Assembly: GCF_001431595.1 (NCBI RefSeq)
Contig: NZ_LDJO01000073.1
Span: 1 to 39,051 of the forward strand
DNA length: 39,051 nucleotides
Direction: 5' to 3'
Source of the DNA: Stenotrophomonas acidaminiphila
Lineage (GTDB): Bacteria; Pseudomonadota; Gammaproteobacteria; Xanthomonadales; Xanthomonadaceae
In this document: one piece after another, positions 8,362-16,968 of the stretch
How positions within the stretch are numbered: position 1 is the first letter of the stretch
Layout: each line of letters begins with the position of its first letter
Position numbers and translations under genes: made by a program
The notes under the pieces: generated by a model
Databases searched by the model: none
What the model was told of the DNA's origin: nothing
Seen by the model: the letters and a program-made list of their open reading frames with translations, nothing else

Positions 8362-9879
8362 ATGAAACGGTTGTTCAAGCTCGACATTCTTTTGCCCTGG
8401 GCGGCGCTGGCGGTGATGGCCGGCTGCGCGCACCGGGCGCCAGCGGTGGCCGTCGAGGCGGCGCCGGTGGCGCACATCGTGCCGTTGCCACGCTCGCTGG
8501 AGACCCGTCCGGGCACGCTGCGGATTGCCGCGGCGGTGGCGGTGGAAGACGCGGGCGCCGCCCCCATGGCCCGGCGTGCGCTGGACGAACTGCTGGCGAC
8601 GCTGGACATCGCCAACGCGGACACCGGCACGCCGCTGCGCCTGCAACGGGTCGACGACGCCGCGCTCGGAGAGGAGGGCTACCGGCTGGTGGTGGACGAT
8701 GCGATCCACCTGAGCGCGCGTACCGATGCCGGGTTGCTGCACGCGGTGCAGAGCCTGCGCCAGCTGCTGCCGGCCAGCGCCGGCCCGGCGTACCGGGTGC
8801 CGCGGCTGGCGATCACCGACGCGCCGGCCTACCGCTGGCGCGGGCTCTCGCTGGACGTGGCGCGCAGCTTCCTGCCGGTCGATTACCTGGAAAGGCACAT
8901 CGACCGCATGGCGCTGTTCAAGTTGAACCGGCTGCACCTGCACCTGACCGACGACCAGGGCTGGCGGATCGAGATCAAGCGGTATCCCCGGCTGGTGGAA
9001 ATCGGCGGCGCCAGCGCGGTGCAGGGCGGGCGCGCCGGTTACTACACCCAGGCGCAGCTGAGGCACCTGGTGGCCTACGCGCAGGCGCGTGGCGTCACCC
9101 TGGTGCCGGAGATCGACATGCCCGGCCACGTGCAGGCGGCGCTGGCCTCGTACAACGCGCTGGCCTGCGATGACGTGGCCAACCGCGGCACCTACTCGGG
9201 CGTGGAGGTGGGCTTCAGCGTGTTGTGCCTGGACAAGCCCGACGTCGTGTACCCCTTCGTCCGCGATGTGCTGGAGGAGGTGGTGGCGATCTTCCCGTCC
9301 GCCGAGATCCATATCGGCGGCGACGAGATCAAGCATCCGCTGTACGCCGGGTTCGTGGCACGCGCCGCGGCGATGGTGGAGGCGATGGGGCTGACGCCCA
9401 TCGTCTGGGAGGAGGGCTCGGTGGCCGACCTGCAGCCCGGCGCGCTGCTGCAGTTGTGGAACGACGGCTATGCCATCGATGCGGCGGTCGCCAGGGGGCA
9501 CCCGCTGATCCTGTCGCCGTGTTCGTACCTGTACATCGATCATGGCAACCATGCGGGCCAGCCCGGCGCCGACTGGTGCCGCGCCGAAGGAGTGCCGCTG
9601 GCCCGGGTGTATGCCTTCGACCCGACGCCCTACACGACGGCGGTGGGCGTGGAAGCGGCCCTGTGGAGCGAGTTCGTGCATACCGATGCCGCCACCGACG
9701 AGCGCCTGTGGCCGCGCCTGGCGGCGGTGGCCGAGGTGGCGTGGAGCCCCGCGCCGCGGCGCGACTATGCCGGCTTCGTGCGGCGCATGGGGGCGCTGCG
9801 TCCGCATCTGGACGCACTGGGCGTCCGCTACTACCGCGAGCCGGACCTGGGATGGAACGGCACAGCGGAGGCGCGCTGA
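8362..9879 (+). CDS. Beta-N-acetylhexosaminidase, GH20 family, lipoprotein
   Basis: Family-20 glycoside hydrolase of 505 residues that removes terminal GlcNAc/GalNAc by substrate-assisted catalysis. The N-terminus is a lipoprotein signal with a lipobox (VMAGC, Cys near residue 21), so it should be anchored in an envelope membrane. A GH20b-type N-terminal domain spans about 35-150. The TIM barrel starts at the WRGLSLDVAR motif near 155, followed by HLHLTDDQGWR. The catalytic Asp-Glu pair is D321-E322 in HIGGDE. A TLVPEIDMPGH-type segment and late WSE and W residues line the sugar pocket. Possible substrates are chitin oligosaccharides, glycan GlcNAc or muropeptides. It follows two envelope hydrolases in the same direction, but a 97-base gap with hairpins suggests separate transcription. 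Confidence 0.92.
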   Translation: MKRLFKLDILLPWAALAVMAGCAHRAPAVAVEAAPVAHIVPLPRSLETRPGTLRIAAAVAVEDAGAAPMARRALDELLATLDIANADTGTPLRLQRVDDAALGEEGYRLVVDDAIHLSARTDAGLLHAVQSLRQLLPASAGPAYRVPRLAITDAPAYRWRGLSLDVARSFLPVDYLERHIDRMALFKLNRLHLHLTDDQGWRIEIKRYPRLVEIGGASAVQGGRAGYYTQAQLRHLVAYAQARGVTLVPEIDMPGHVQAALASYNALACDDVANRGTYSGVEVGFSVLCLDKPDVVYPFVRDVLEEVVAIFPSAEIHIGGDEIKHPLYAGFVARAAAMVEAMGLTPIVWEEGSVADLQPGALLQLWNDGYAIDAAVARGHPLILSPCSYLYIDHGNHAGQPGADWCRAEGVPLARVYAFDPTPYTTAVGVEAALWSEFVHTDAATDERLWPRLAAVAEVAWSPAPRRDYAGFVRRMGALRPHLDALGVRYYREPDLGWNGTAEAR

Positions 9880-9922
9880 GGCCGGTCCCGTGGTACCGCG
9901 GCGCGTACGGGCCACGCTCGGT

Positions 9923-9928
9923 TAGCAT
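9923..9928 (+). promoter_or_regulatory. Candidate -10 box (TAGCAT) for the two-component operon
   Basis: TAGCAT at 9923-9928 lies 30 bases before the response-regulator start. It matches the TAnnnT pattern seen before several genes here. There is no convincing -35, which would fit activator-dependent transcription. Confidence 0.3.
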
Positions 9929-9958
9929 GGCGGTCTGTCCACGAATGAGGTCCGGGCC

Positions 9959-10660
9959 ATGCATCGCCTGCTGGTGGTCGACGACGACAGTGACATCCGC
10001 GGATTGCTGGCCGAACAGCTCGGCCGCACCGGTTATGCGGTGAGCACCGCCGCCGATGGCGTCGAGATGCGCCATGCGCTGGCGCGCGAACCCATCGACC
10101 TGATCGTGCTCGACCTCAACCTGCCGCACGAGGACGGGCTGGCGTTGTGCCGCGAACTGCGCACGCGCTCCACCACCCCGGTGATCATGCTTACCGCCCG
10201 CGCCGAGCCGATCGACCGCGTGCTCGGCCTGGAGATGGGCGCCGACGACTACCTGGCCAAGCCGTTCGAGCCGCGCGAACTGCTGGCCCGCATCCGCAGC
10301 GTGCTGCGGCGGACCGAGGCGCTGCCGGCCAACCTGGAGCCGCTGGCGATGCGCCGGGCGACGTTCGCCGACTGGGTGTTCGACCTGGAACGGCGCCACC
10401 TGGTGGATCCGGCCGGGTGCGTGGTGATGCTGTCCGGCGCCGAGTTCCGCCTTCTGCGGGTATTCGTCGGCCATGCCAACAAGGTGCTCTCGCGCGATCA
10501 GCTGGCCGCACTGAGTGGCGGCCGCAGCTATGAGACCCAGGACCGTGCCATGGACCTGCAGGTCAGCCGCCTGCGGCAGAAACTCGGCGCTGCCGGCGGC
10601 CTGATCAAGACCGTGCGCAACGAAGGCTATGTGTTCGCCGGCGTGGTGACCCTGGAATGA
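9959..10660 (+). CDS. OmpR/PhoB-family response regulator
   Basis: DNA-binding response regulator of 233 residues. The receiver domain (1-118) has the acidic pocket D8-D9-D10, the phospho-acceptor D52 in VLDLNLP, T79 in MLTAR and K101 in AKPFEPRELLARI. A winged-helix output domain fills about 130-230, with the late SRLRQKLG recognition-helix segment and the NEGYVF wing. It shares a 4-base ATGA overlap with the sensor kinase downstream, so the pair is translationally coupled. Family members bind tandem direct repeats spaced 10-11 bp, and such repeats occur before the gene after the kinase (12093-12122). The signal and regulon are unknown. Confidence 0.93.
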   Translation: MHRLLVVDDDSDIRGLLAEQLGRTGYAVSTAADGVEMRHALAREPIDLIVLDLNLPHEDGLALCRELRTRSTTPVIMLTARAEPIDRVLGLEMGADDYLAKPFEPRELLARIRSVLRRTEALPANLEPLAMRRATFADWVFDLERRHLVDPAGCVVMLSGAEFRLLRVFVGHANKVLSRDQLAALSGGRSYETQDRAMDLQVSRLRQKLGAAGGLIKTVRNEGYVFAGVVTLE

Positions 10661-12054
10661 CGCAGCGGCTGCGGCGGTTCCTGGCCTCGATGACCGGGCG
10701 GCTGTTCGTCATCCTGCTGGCCGGCATGCTGGCCGCTGCGATCGGCGCCACCCTGCTGGCCGATACCCACCGCCGCCAGGAGTTCGAACAGCAGAACCTG
10801 ATGCGCATGGCCGACCGCCTGCAGGGCTTCGTGGCCCTGCTTGAGATCAACCCCGAACTGCGTGCGCGCCTGCTGGAAACCGGCGGCGCCAGCGTGCACC
10901 AGGCGCGGGGCGACGTCCACGCCGGCGCCGAGGACGTGGCGCTGATGGCGGTCCTGGGTGATCGCGACGGGCCGGTGGCCAATGCGCGGGCCTATGTCAC
11001 CGGCTTCCGCGCCTGCCTGCCGCCGCTGCCGGAGCTGCAGCGTACGCACATTCCCCAGCAGCTGCGCAAGCATTATCCGGCGGTGATGCCACCGCGCTGC
11101 CGCCTGGTGGAGCTGAACCTGGGCGATGGCACGCCGCTGCGGCTGACACTGCAGTACCCGGCAACGGCGCGTATCAGCCTCTTCGCTTTCGATCCGCTGT
11201 TCCTGTCGCTGCTGTCGCTGGCCATCGCGGTGCTCGCCTACGTGGTGGCGCGCATCGCCAGTTCGCCGCTGCAGCGGCTGGCCGACGCGGCCACCGAACT
11301 GGGCCAGGACCTGCAGCGCGACCCGCTGCCGGTGACCGGGCCGCAGGAAGTAAGGCGTGCGGCCGAAGCCTTCAACGCCATGCAGCAGCGCCTGCAGCGG
11401 CATATCGGCGAGCGCACGCAGATGCTGGCCGCGATCACCCACGACCTGCAGACGCCGCTCACGCGGTTGCGGCTGCGGCTGGAGAACGTGGCCGACGAAC
11501 CGCTGCGCGAGCGCCTGATCGCCGACCTGGCGGCGATGCAGGCACTGGTGCGCGAGGGACTGGAACTGGCGCGCAGCGCCGAGAGTGCCGAGCAGCGGGT
11601 GGTGCTGGACCTGGATTCGCTGTTGCAGAGCGTGGCCGCGGATGCGGCCGAAGCCGGGCACCGGGTCGTGTTCGAGCAGGGCTGTGGCGCGGTGCTTCCG
11701 CTGCGCCCGCTGGCCATGCAGCGGCTGTTCTCCAACCTGGTGGACAACGCCGTCAAGTATGGGCATTCGGCACATATCCGCGCCCAGGCATGGGATGGCC
11801 AGGTCGAGGTGCGCATCCGCGACCACGGGCCTGGCCTGGCCGCGGACGAACTGGAGGCGGTGTTCACGCCGTTCCTGCGCCTGGAGACCTCGCGTTCGCG
11901 CGATACCGGCGGTGCCGGCCTGGGCCTGACCATCGCCCGCACGCTGGCCGAGAAAAACGGCGCCACCCTGGTCCTGCGCAACCACCCCGATGGCGGCCTG
12001 GAAGCGGTGGTCCGCTGGCCAGCGCCCGCCGCGGACGCCCCGCGCCGAGGCTGA
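10657..12054 (+). CDS. EnvZ-type membrane sensor histidine kinase
   Basis: Partner kinase of the preceding regulator, 465 residues. The first membrane segment is about residues 13-36 and the second about 173-196. Between them lies a periplasmic sensor of about 135 residues with two cysteines (FRACLPP and PPRCRL) that could form a disulfide. A HAMP linker (SSPLQRLADAA) leads to the HisKA domain with phospho-acceptor H262 in ITHDLQTPL. The ATPase domain shows N364 in NLVDNAVKYG, the G1 box DHGPG at 389-393 and a G2 box GGAGLGL near 418. All catalytic boxes are intact. It overlaps the regulator gene by 4 bases. The periplasmic domain is not one I recognise, so the stimulus is open. Confidence 0.93.
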   Translation: MTQRLRRFLASMTGRLFVILLAGMLAAAIGATLLADTHRRQEFEQQNLMRMADRLQGFVALLEINPELRARLLETGGASVHQARGDVHAGAEDVALMAVLGDRDGPVANARAYVTGFRACLPPLPELQRTHIPQQLRKHYPAVMPPRCRLVELNLGDGTPLRLTLQYPATARISLFAFDPLFLSLLSLAIAVLAYVVARIASSPLQRLADAATELGQDLQRDPLPVTGPQEVRRAAEAFNAMQQRLQRHIGERTQMLAAITHDLQTPLTRLRLRLENVADEPLRERLIADLAAMQALVREGLELARSAESAEQRVVLDLDSLLQSVAADAAEAGHRVVFEQGCGAVLPLRPLAMQRLFSNLVDNAVKYGHSAHIRAQAWDGQVEVRIRDHGPGLAADELEAVFTPFLRLETSRSRDTGGAGLGLTIARTLAEKNGATLVLRNHPDGGLEAVVRWPAPAADAPRRG

Positions 12055-12092
12055 CCGCCGCCGGACCGGCCGGTTCCGCTGCCCGGTTCCCG

Positions 12093-12142
12093 CCACGGGG
12101 GCTCCACGGGGACTCCACGGGGCGGGCAATCCCCCCTACCAT
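12093..12142 (+). promoter_or_regulatory. Three 11-bp-phased direct repeats next to a -10 box, candidate response-regulator site
   Basis: The octamer CCACGGGG occurs exactly three times at 12093, 12104 and 12115, an 11-bp period that places each copy on the same face of the helix. A TACCAT -10-like box sits at 12137-12142, so the last copy covers the expected -35 position. OmpR/PhoB-type regulators bind repeats spaced this way and activate from the -35 region. Another direct repeat, CCGGTTCC, lies upstream at 12070 and 12083 with 13-bp spacing. Confidence 0.45.
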
Positions 12143-12169
12143 GTGCCCACTCTCCCCCTGCCCGTGCAC

Positions 12170-15100
12170 ATGACGTTGCCGCAGCCGTCCGACCGCATCG
12201 ACCGCCCGGCCCCGTCGTTGGATCGATGCCGTGGATCGTGCCACCGCGGCACTGCCCGCGGCCGCTGGGCCCAGCGCTTCGTGCTGCTGTGGCTGTGCCT
12301 GCTGGTTGCGGCCGGGGGCGTGGCCGCGGCCGAGCAGACGCCGCCGCTGCGCGATTACGCCGTGGACATGTGGACCTCGCGCAACGGGCTGCCGCACAAC
12401 TCGCTGCGCGGCATCGCGCAGACCCCGGAGGGGCACCTGTGGTTCGCCACCTGGGAAGGGGTGGCGCGCTACAACGGGCTCGACTTCGACCTCTATGACC
12501 GCAGTACCCGCCCCGGCCTGCTCGACAACGGCATAGGCGCGCTGTACGTGGATCGCGACGGTGCGCTGTGGGTGAGCGACTCGCGCGGCAACGTCCTGCG
12601 GCGCACCCTCGACGGTCGCTGGCGGCAATGGCCGCAGCACCCGCCGGCGCCGAAGGTGTTGATCCAGGCGATGCAGAAGGACAGCAAGGGCCGGTTGTGG
12701 CTGCTGTACGAGGGGCGCGGGCTCGGCTATCTGGCGGCTGACGGACGCATGGTCTACGAGCCGCCGCAGCCGGGCGCACAGGTGAACATGACCCTGTCCA
12801 ACTGGCTGGCCGTCGATGACAAGGACCGGGTCTGGGTCGGCACGATGGATGGGCTGAAGCTGCGCGGCGACGATGGCGTGCTGCGCGATGCACCGGCCGC
12901 CCTGGGCCTGCCGCCGGGCCCGGCCTGGCCCTACCGCGCGCCGGACGGCGTGGTGTGGATCGTGACCGATGGCGCGCTGTACCGGATGCAATCCGGCGGT
13001 GCGCGGCGGGTGCACGTGCTGCCCGGGGTTTCCCACACCACCGCGATGCTGCAGGACCGCCATGGCGATCTGTGGCTGGGTACCGAGAACCAGGGGTTGT
13101 ACCGCATCGGCAGCCACGGCGTGGAGCGCCTGCCGAACAGCCGGCAGATGCAGAACGGGCGCATCACCAGCCTGATGGAGGATGCCGAGGGCAGCATCTG
13201 GGCGGGCGGCAATGGCGGCCTGTACCGGCTGCGCGAAACCCTGTTCACCAGCTATACCACCCGTGATGGACTGAGCGGCGATTACGTGCGCGCGGTGATC
13301 GAGGACGACCAGCGGCGCCTGTGGATCGGCGGCGCCGCCGGCCTGGACCGGATGGAGCAGGACGGCCGCATCGTGCCGGTGCCGCTGCGCAACAGCGTCG
13401 GCAAGGCGCCGTCGGTGCTGAGCGTGGTCCAGAGCCGCGATGGCGCGATGTGGGTCGGCACTTTCGGCGACGGCATCTATCGCATCGACCGCGATGGCAG
13501 CAGCCGCCATTACGGCACGGCCAGCGGCCTGGCGGCGGGCAACGTACGGGTGATGGCCGCCGACCGCAATGGCGATGGCATCTGGGCCGGCACCCAGCGC
13601 GGGGTGGTGCGGCTGGGCGCCGATGGCGTGCAGGTGCCCGTGGCCGCCGGGCTGCCGGGGGGACTGGTGACTGCGCTGCGCGACACCCACGACGGCCTGT
13701 GGATCGGTACCATCGAAGGCATCCGCATACTGCGCGGAACCACCGTGCAACGGCTGGACGTGGACGGACTGGGCGGAGGCCGCAGCATTTTCGGCTTCAC
13801 CCCGGTGGGCGATGCGATGTGGGCCACGTCCGACCGCGGCCTGTACCGCTACCGCGACGGTCACCTGGCCCGGGTGGGGCTGGAGCAGGGCATGCCGGTG
13901 GATACCGTGTTCGAGATGGTGCCCGACCGTCTGGGCAACGTCTGGATCAGCAGCAACCGCGGCATCCTGCGCACGACCCAGGCTGCATTGGACGCCGTGG
14001 CCGACGGGCGCAGCCCGCGCATCGAAGTGGAGCGCTACAACGAGATCGACGGCATGTACAACGCCCAGGCCAACGGCAGCACCGGGCCATCGGCGGTGCT
14101 GCGCGGCGATGGGACCTACTGGGTCGCGACCGCCGGTGGCCTGAGCATGGTCGATCCATCGCGGCTGCAGCGGTTCCGCGAGCGGCTGCCGCCACCGGTG
14201 GTGGTTGAAAGCGTGCAGCTGGACGGTGTGCCGCTGCATTGGCAGGCCAACGGCGTCACCGCGATCCCCGGCGGGCGCCGGCTCACCGTGGGCTACGTCG
14301 GCCTGAGCTACCTGATGTCCGACCGGATCCGCTACCGCACCCGGCTCGAAGGGCTGGACGCCGACTGGATCGATCGCGGCAACCAGCGCAGCGTGGAATT
14401 CATGGGGCTGCCGCCCGGCGACTACACCCTGCACGTGTCGGCCATGCACCCGGGCGGGCGCTGGAGCGAAAGCGAGGCGGCCTGGAAGTTCACCGTCGAG
14501 CCGCTGCTGTGGCAGCGGCGCAGCATGCAGGCGGCAGCCGGCATCGTGCTGCTGCTGGCGCTGGTGGCGTTGTACCGGTACCTGATCCACCGCTACAAGA
14601 CCAGCAACATGCGCCTGGCGCGCCAGGTCGCCGAGCGTACCGCCGACCTGCAGCTGCAGGCCGAGCGCCTGCTGGCGGCCAACCAGGAAAAGACCGCGCT
14701 GGCCGAGCGCCTGCGGCAGCAGGCCGTGGCGTTCGAGCGCCAGGCCCACGAGGACCCGTTGACCGGCCTGCCCAACCGCCGCGCCTTCGACGAGGCGCTG
14801 GCACGCGACTTCGCCCGCTCCCAGCGCAGCGGCCACCCGCTGAGCCTGCTGGTGCTGGACATCGACCACTTCAAGACCGTCAACGACAGCTGGTCGCACA
14901 GCGTGGGCGACCAGGTACTGCGCGAGGTGGCGCGGCTGCTGGCGGCCAGTTGCCGCGATTCCGACCTGCCGGCGCGACTGGGCGGCGAGGAGTTCGCGCT
15001 GCTGCTCAACGACACCGCGCTGGACGAGGCGCAACGGGTGTGCACGCGCCTGCAGGGGCTGTTCCATGCGCAGCGCAACTGGGCCGGCATCGACAACCTG

Positions 15101-15232
15101 CGGGTGACGTTCAGCGCCGGGCTGGTGCAGCTGGCCGCGGACGACCGCACGCCGCTGCTGTTGTTCCAGCGCGCGGACAAGGCCCTGTACCAGGCCAAGA
15201 GCGATGGCCGCGACCGGATCTGCCTGGGTTGA
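12170..15232 (+). CDS. Membrane two-component-type propeller / Y_Y_Y / GGDEF diguanylate cyclase
   Basis: Large signalling protein of 1020 residues. After an N-terminal hydrophobic export segment (about 40-60) the periplasmic part holds many repeats of the form D-x-x-G-x-x-W-x-G-T-x-x-G-L/I-x-R (about 65-680), expected to fold as paired seven-bladed propellers. A Y_Y_Y domain (about 690-780) leads to a membrane helix at about 786-806. A coiled coil (about 815-855) then joins a GGDEF domain. The signature is G938-G-E-E-F942, an active form, with an RxxD site at R929-D932. It probably senses a ligand outside, by analogy perhaps a saccharide, and makes cyclic di-GMP inside. The start at 12170 follows the TACCAT box by about 28 bases. 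A longer in-frame ORF from 11990 overlaps the kinase gene and is unlikely. Confidence 0.9.
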   Translation: MTLPQPSDRIDRPAPSLDRCRGSCHRGTARGRWAQRFVLLWLCLLVAAGGVAAAEQTPPLRDYAVDMWTSRNGLPHNSLRGIAQTPEGHLWFATWEGVARYNGLDFDLYDRSTRPGLLDNGIGALYVDRDGALWVSDSRGNVLRRTLDGRWRQWPQHPPAPKVLIQAMQKDSKGRLWLLYEGRGLGYLAADGRMVYEPPQPGAQVNMTLSNWLAVDDKDRVWVGTMDGLKLRGDDGVLRDAPAALGLPPGPAWPYRAPDGVVWIVTDGALYRMQSGGARRVHVLPGVSHTTAMLQDRHGDLWLGTENQGLYRIGSHGVERLPNSRQMQNGRITSLMEDAEGSIWAGGNGGLYRLRETLFTSYTTRDGLSGDYVRAVIEDDQRRLWIGGAAGLDRMEQDGRIVPVPLRNSVGKAPSVLSVVQSRDGAMWVGTFGDGIYRIDRDGSSRHYGTASGLAAGNVRVMAADRNGDGIWAGTQRGVVRLGADGVQVPVAAGLPGGLVTALRDTHDGLWIGTIEGIRILRGTTVQRLDVDGLGGGRSIFGFTPVGDAMWATSDRGLYRYRDGHLARVGLEQGMPVDTVFEMVPDRLGNVWISSNRGILRTTQAALDAVADGRSPRIEVERYNEIDGMYNAQANGSTGPSAVLRGDGTYWVATAGGLSMVDPSRLQRFRERLPPPVVVESVQLDGVPLHWQANGVTAIPGGRRLTVGYVGLSYLMSDRIRYRTRLEGLDADWIDRGNQRSVEFMGLPPGDYTLHVSAMHPGGRWSESEAAWKFTVEPLLWQRRSMQAAAGIVLLLALVALYRYLIHRYKTSNMRLARQVAERTADLQLQAERLLAANQEKTALAERLRQQAVAFERQAHEDPLTGLPNRRAFDEALARDFARSQRSGHPLSLLVLDIDHFKTVNDSWSHSVGDQVLREVARLLAASCRDSDLPARLGGEEFALLLNDTALDEAQRVCTRLQGLFHAQRNWAGIDNLRVTFSAGLVQLAADDRTPLLLFQRADKALYQAKSDGRDRICLG

Positions 15233-15259
15233 CCAGGTGGCCGGCCGTTCCGGCCCTGG
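15233..15259. terminator. Bulged GC hairpin between convergent genes
   Basis: An inverted repeat (15233-15244 against 15250-15259, one bulge, 5-base loop) starts right at the stop of the propeller-GGDEF gene and lies before the end of the convergent RNase T gene. It may terminate from both sides, but there is no T-run. Confidence 0.35.
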
Positions 15260-15280
15260 CCATCGGCCGGGCGTGGGCGC

Positions 15281-15916
15281 CTACTGTCGTGGCCAGCCGT
15301 TGACGATCTGGCAGAACAGGCGCGCGGTCTGCTCGGTGTCGTACACCGCGCTGTGCGCCTGGTTGGCGTCCCACTCGAATCCGGCGGCCTGCAGCGCCCG
15401 CGCCAGCACGGTCTGGCCGTAGGCCACGCCGGCCAGGGTCACTGTGTCGAACACGCTGAACGGATGGAACGGATTGCGCTTGTGGCCGCTGCGGGCCACC
15501 GCGGCATTGAGGAAGTTCAGGTCGAAATGGGCGTTGTGGCCGACCAGGATCGCGCGCTGGCAGTTGTACTTCTTCAGCGCCGCGCGCACCGGCGCGAACA
15601 CGTGCTCCAGTGCCTCGCGCTCGGGCTTGGCCAGCCGGAACGGGTGGTCCAGCACGATGCCGGTGACCTCCAGCGACTTGGGATCGATGTCGGTGCCTTC
15701 GGCCGGCACCACGTGCGCGCAGCTGGTCTGGCCAGGCAGCAGCAGGCCGTTCTCGTCCATGTCCAGGGGGATGGCGGCGATTTCCAGCAGCGCGTGCCGG
15801 TTCCAGTCGAAGCCGCCGGTCTCCACGTCCACCACCACCGGCAGGAAGCCGCGGAAGCGTTGCGCCATCGGCGTGAAATCAGCAGCGGTGGCCGAAGGGT
15901 CAGCGGTTTGGTTCAT
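15281..15916 (-). CDS. rnt: Ribonuclease T
   Basis: A 3'-5' exoribonuclease of the DEDDh/DnaQ family, 211 residues, which trims the 3' ends of tRNA (CCA turnover) and other stable RNAs as a dimer. The catalytic residues are visible: D30 and E32 in [10 protein letters not shown]132 in GHNAHFD, H188 in NQAHSA and D193 in VYDTEQTA. The core [16 protein letters not shown] and the [16 protein letters not shown] segment match RNase T from end to end. It lies 38 bases after a PAS-GGDEF gene on the same strand. A TACCCT hexamer just before its start may give it its own promoter with almost no leader. The leader peptide of about 18 residues before the core is variable in this family. Confidence 0.95.
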   Translation of the reverse strand: MNQTADPSATAADFTPMAQRFRGFLPVVVDVETGGFDWNRHALLEIAAIPLDMDENGLLLPGQTSCAHVVPAEGTDIDPKSLEVTGIVLDHPFRLAKPEREALEHVFAPVRAALKKYNCQRAILVGHNAHFDLNFLNAAVARSGHKRNPFHPFSVFDTVTLAGVAYGQTVLARALQAAGFEWDANQAHSAVYDTEQTARLFCQIVNGWPRQ

Positions 15917-15954
15917 CGCGATAGGGTAGCAGAGGCCCGTGCCGGCCCCGTGGC

Positions 15955-16806
15955 TCAGGCGCCGGGCGCCCGCTCGCGCCGGTGCTTGATCGCGTACATG
16001 TCGGCATCGGCGCGGCGCAGCAGGGTTTCCGCGTCGCGGCCGTCGGCCGGGCAGCAGGCCACGCCGATGCTGACCCCGATGCGCGGAAACGGCGAGTGTG
16101 CCTGGCGCTGGTCCAGCGCGGACTGCAGCACGCCGGCCACCGCGCGGGCGTCGTCAGGCCCGCTGCAGTCAGGCAGCAGCGCCACGAACTCGTCGCCGCC
16201 GACGCGGGCGATGAAATCGCCGTGGCGCAGCGCCTGGCGCAGCCCATCGGCGGTCTCGCGCAGCTGGCGGTCGCCCTGCGCATGGCCATGGCGGTCGTTG
16301 ATGGCCTTGAACCCGTCCAGGTCCAGGTAGAGCACGGCCAGCGGCCGGCTGCCATCACGCAGCAGCCGGTCCAGCTCCTCGCGCAGCCGGTAGCGGTTGG
16401 GCAACCGGGTAAGCGGGTCGTGCGCGGCCATGAACTCCAGCCGGCGCTCGAGCTCGCGCAGTTCGCCGACCGGGTGGCCTACGGCGATGCGCACGCCGTA
16501 GGCGGGCAGCCACCTGGCCGACCACTGCATGTCCACCAGCCCGCCGTCGCGGCGGACGTAGCGGTTGCGGAAATGCGGCAGCGGGTGGCCCGCCATGACC
16601 CGCTGCACCGCCTGCACGGTGGTGGCGTGGTCCTCGGGGTGGATCAGTTCGGTCATGCAGCGTCCCAGGACATCCTCGGGGCGGTAGCCGATGAGCCGCT
16701 CGAAGGCGGCGTTGACCGCCAGGTAACGGCCTTCCGGGTCGACCACGCACACCACGTCGGGCAACAGGTCGAGGATCTCGCCCGGGGGCGGCAGCGTCGA
16801 GGGCAT
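15955..16806 (-). CDS. PAS-GGDEF diguanylate cyclase
   Basis: Compact cytoplasmic cyclase of 283 residues with one PAS domain (about 8-115) and a GGDEF domain (about 122-280). The active-site motif is G203-G-D-E-F207. An RxxD feedback site (R194 to D197) sits five residues upstream. The PAS part has the usual [10 protein letters not shown] and HPEDH segments but no residue that reveals a cofactor. There is no membrane segment or EAL domain. The RNase T gene starts 38 bases after its stop, so the two may be co-transcribed, although a functional link is not evident. The start at 16806 is the first ATG of the frame and begins directly before the PAS fold. Confidence 0.9.
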   Translation of the reverse strand: MPSTLPPPGEILDLLPDVVCVVDPEGRYLAVNAAFERLIGYRPEDVLGRCMTELIHPEDHATTVQAVQRVMAGHPLPHFRNRYVRRDGGLVDMQWSARWLPAYGVRIAVGHPVGELRELERRLEFMAAHDPLTRLPNRYRLREELDRLLRDGSRPLAVLYLDLDGFKAINDRHGHAQGDRQLRETADGLRQALRHGDFIARVGGDEFVALLPDCSGPDDARAVAGVLQSALDQRQAHSPFPRIGVSIGVACCPADGRDAETLLRRADADMYAIKHRRERAPGA

Positions 16807-16906
16807 GCGGGGACGGCGAGGCGGGGGCGGGAAGCAGATTATCGCGCCAGCATGGGTGTCCGGCGGAAGTGGGCGCGCCGGCCCCGCCAGCGCCTGCGGC
16901 GTTTGT

Positions 16907-16912
16907 TACCCT
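16907..16912 (+). promoter_or_regulatory. Candidate -10 box (TACCCT) for the acyltransferase gene
   Basis: TACCCT at 16907-16912 lies about 57 bases before the acyltransferase start in the divergent gap with the PAS-GGDEF gene. The same hexamer precedes the LD-carboxypeptidase and RNase T genes. No clear -35 was seen. Confidence 0.3.
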
Positions 16913-16968
16913 GTGCCGCTCTGTTCCGGATGGCGGCCCCGGTCCGCACTGCGCGAGATATTCCCCCC

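Noticed and set aside
9881..9958. A copy of the CCACGGGG repeat before the response regulator as a sign of autoregulation
   Set aside because: Only a single partial match, CCCGTGG at 9887-9893 on the opposite strand, with no phased partner. This is not above chance in GC-rich DNA.
11864..15067. A very long open frame of over 1000 codons on the minus strand opposite the propeller-GGDEF gene
   Set aside because: Its residues are rich in His, Gln, Ala and Arg with no domain, and it mirrors the codon phase of a gene with clear domains. Long antisense frames are expected in such GC-rich DNA.
15982..16968. Upstream extension of the acyltransferase frame by about 330 codons
   Set aside because: It lies antisense to the PAS-GGDEF gene and lacks motifs. 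The hydrophobic N-terminus at 16969 is the natural start.
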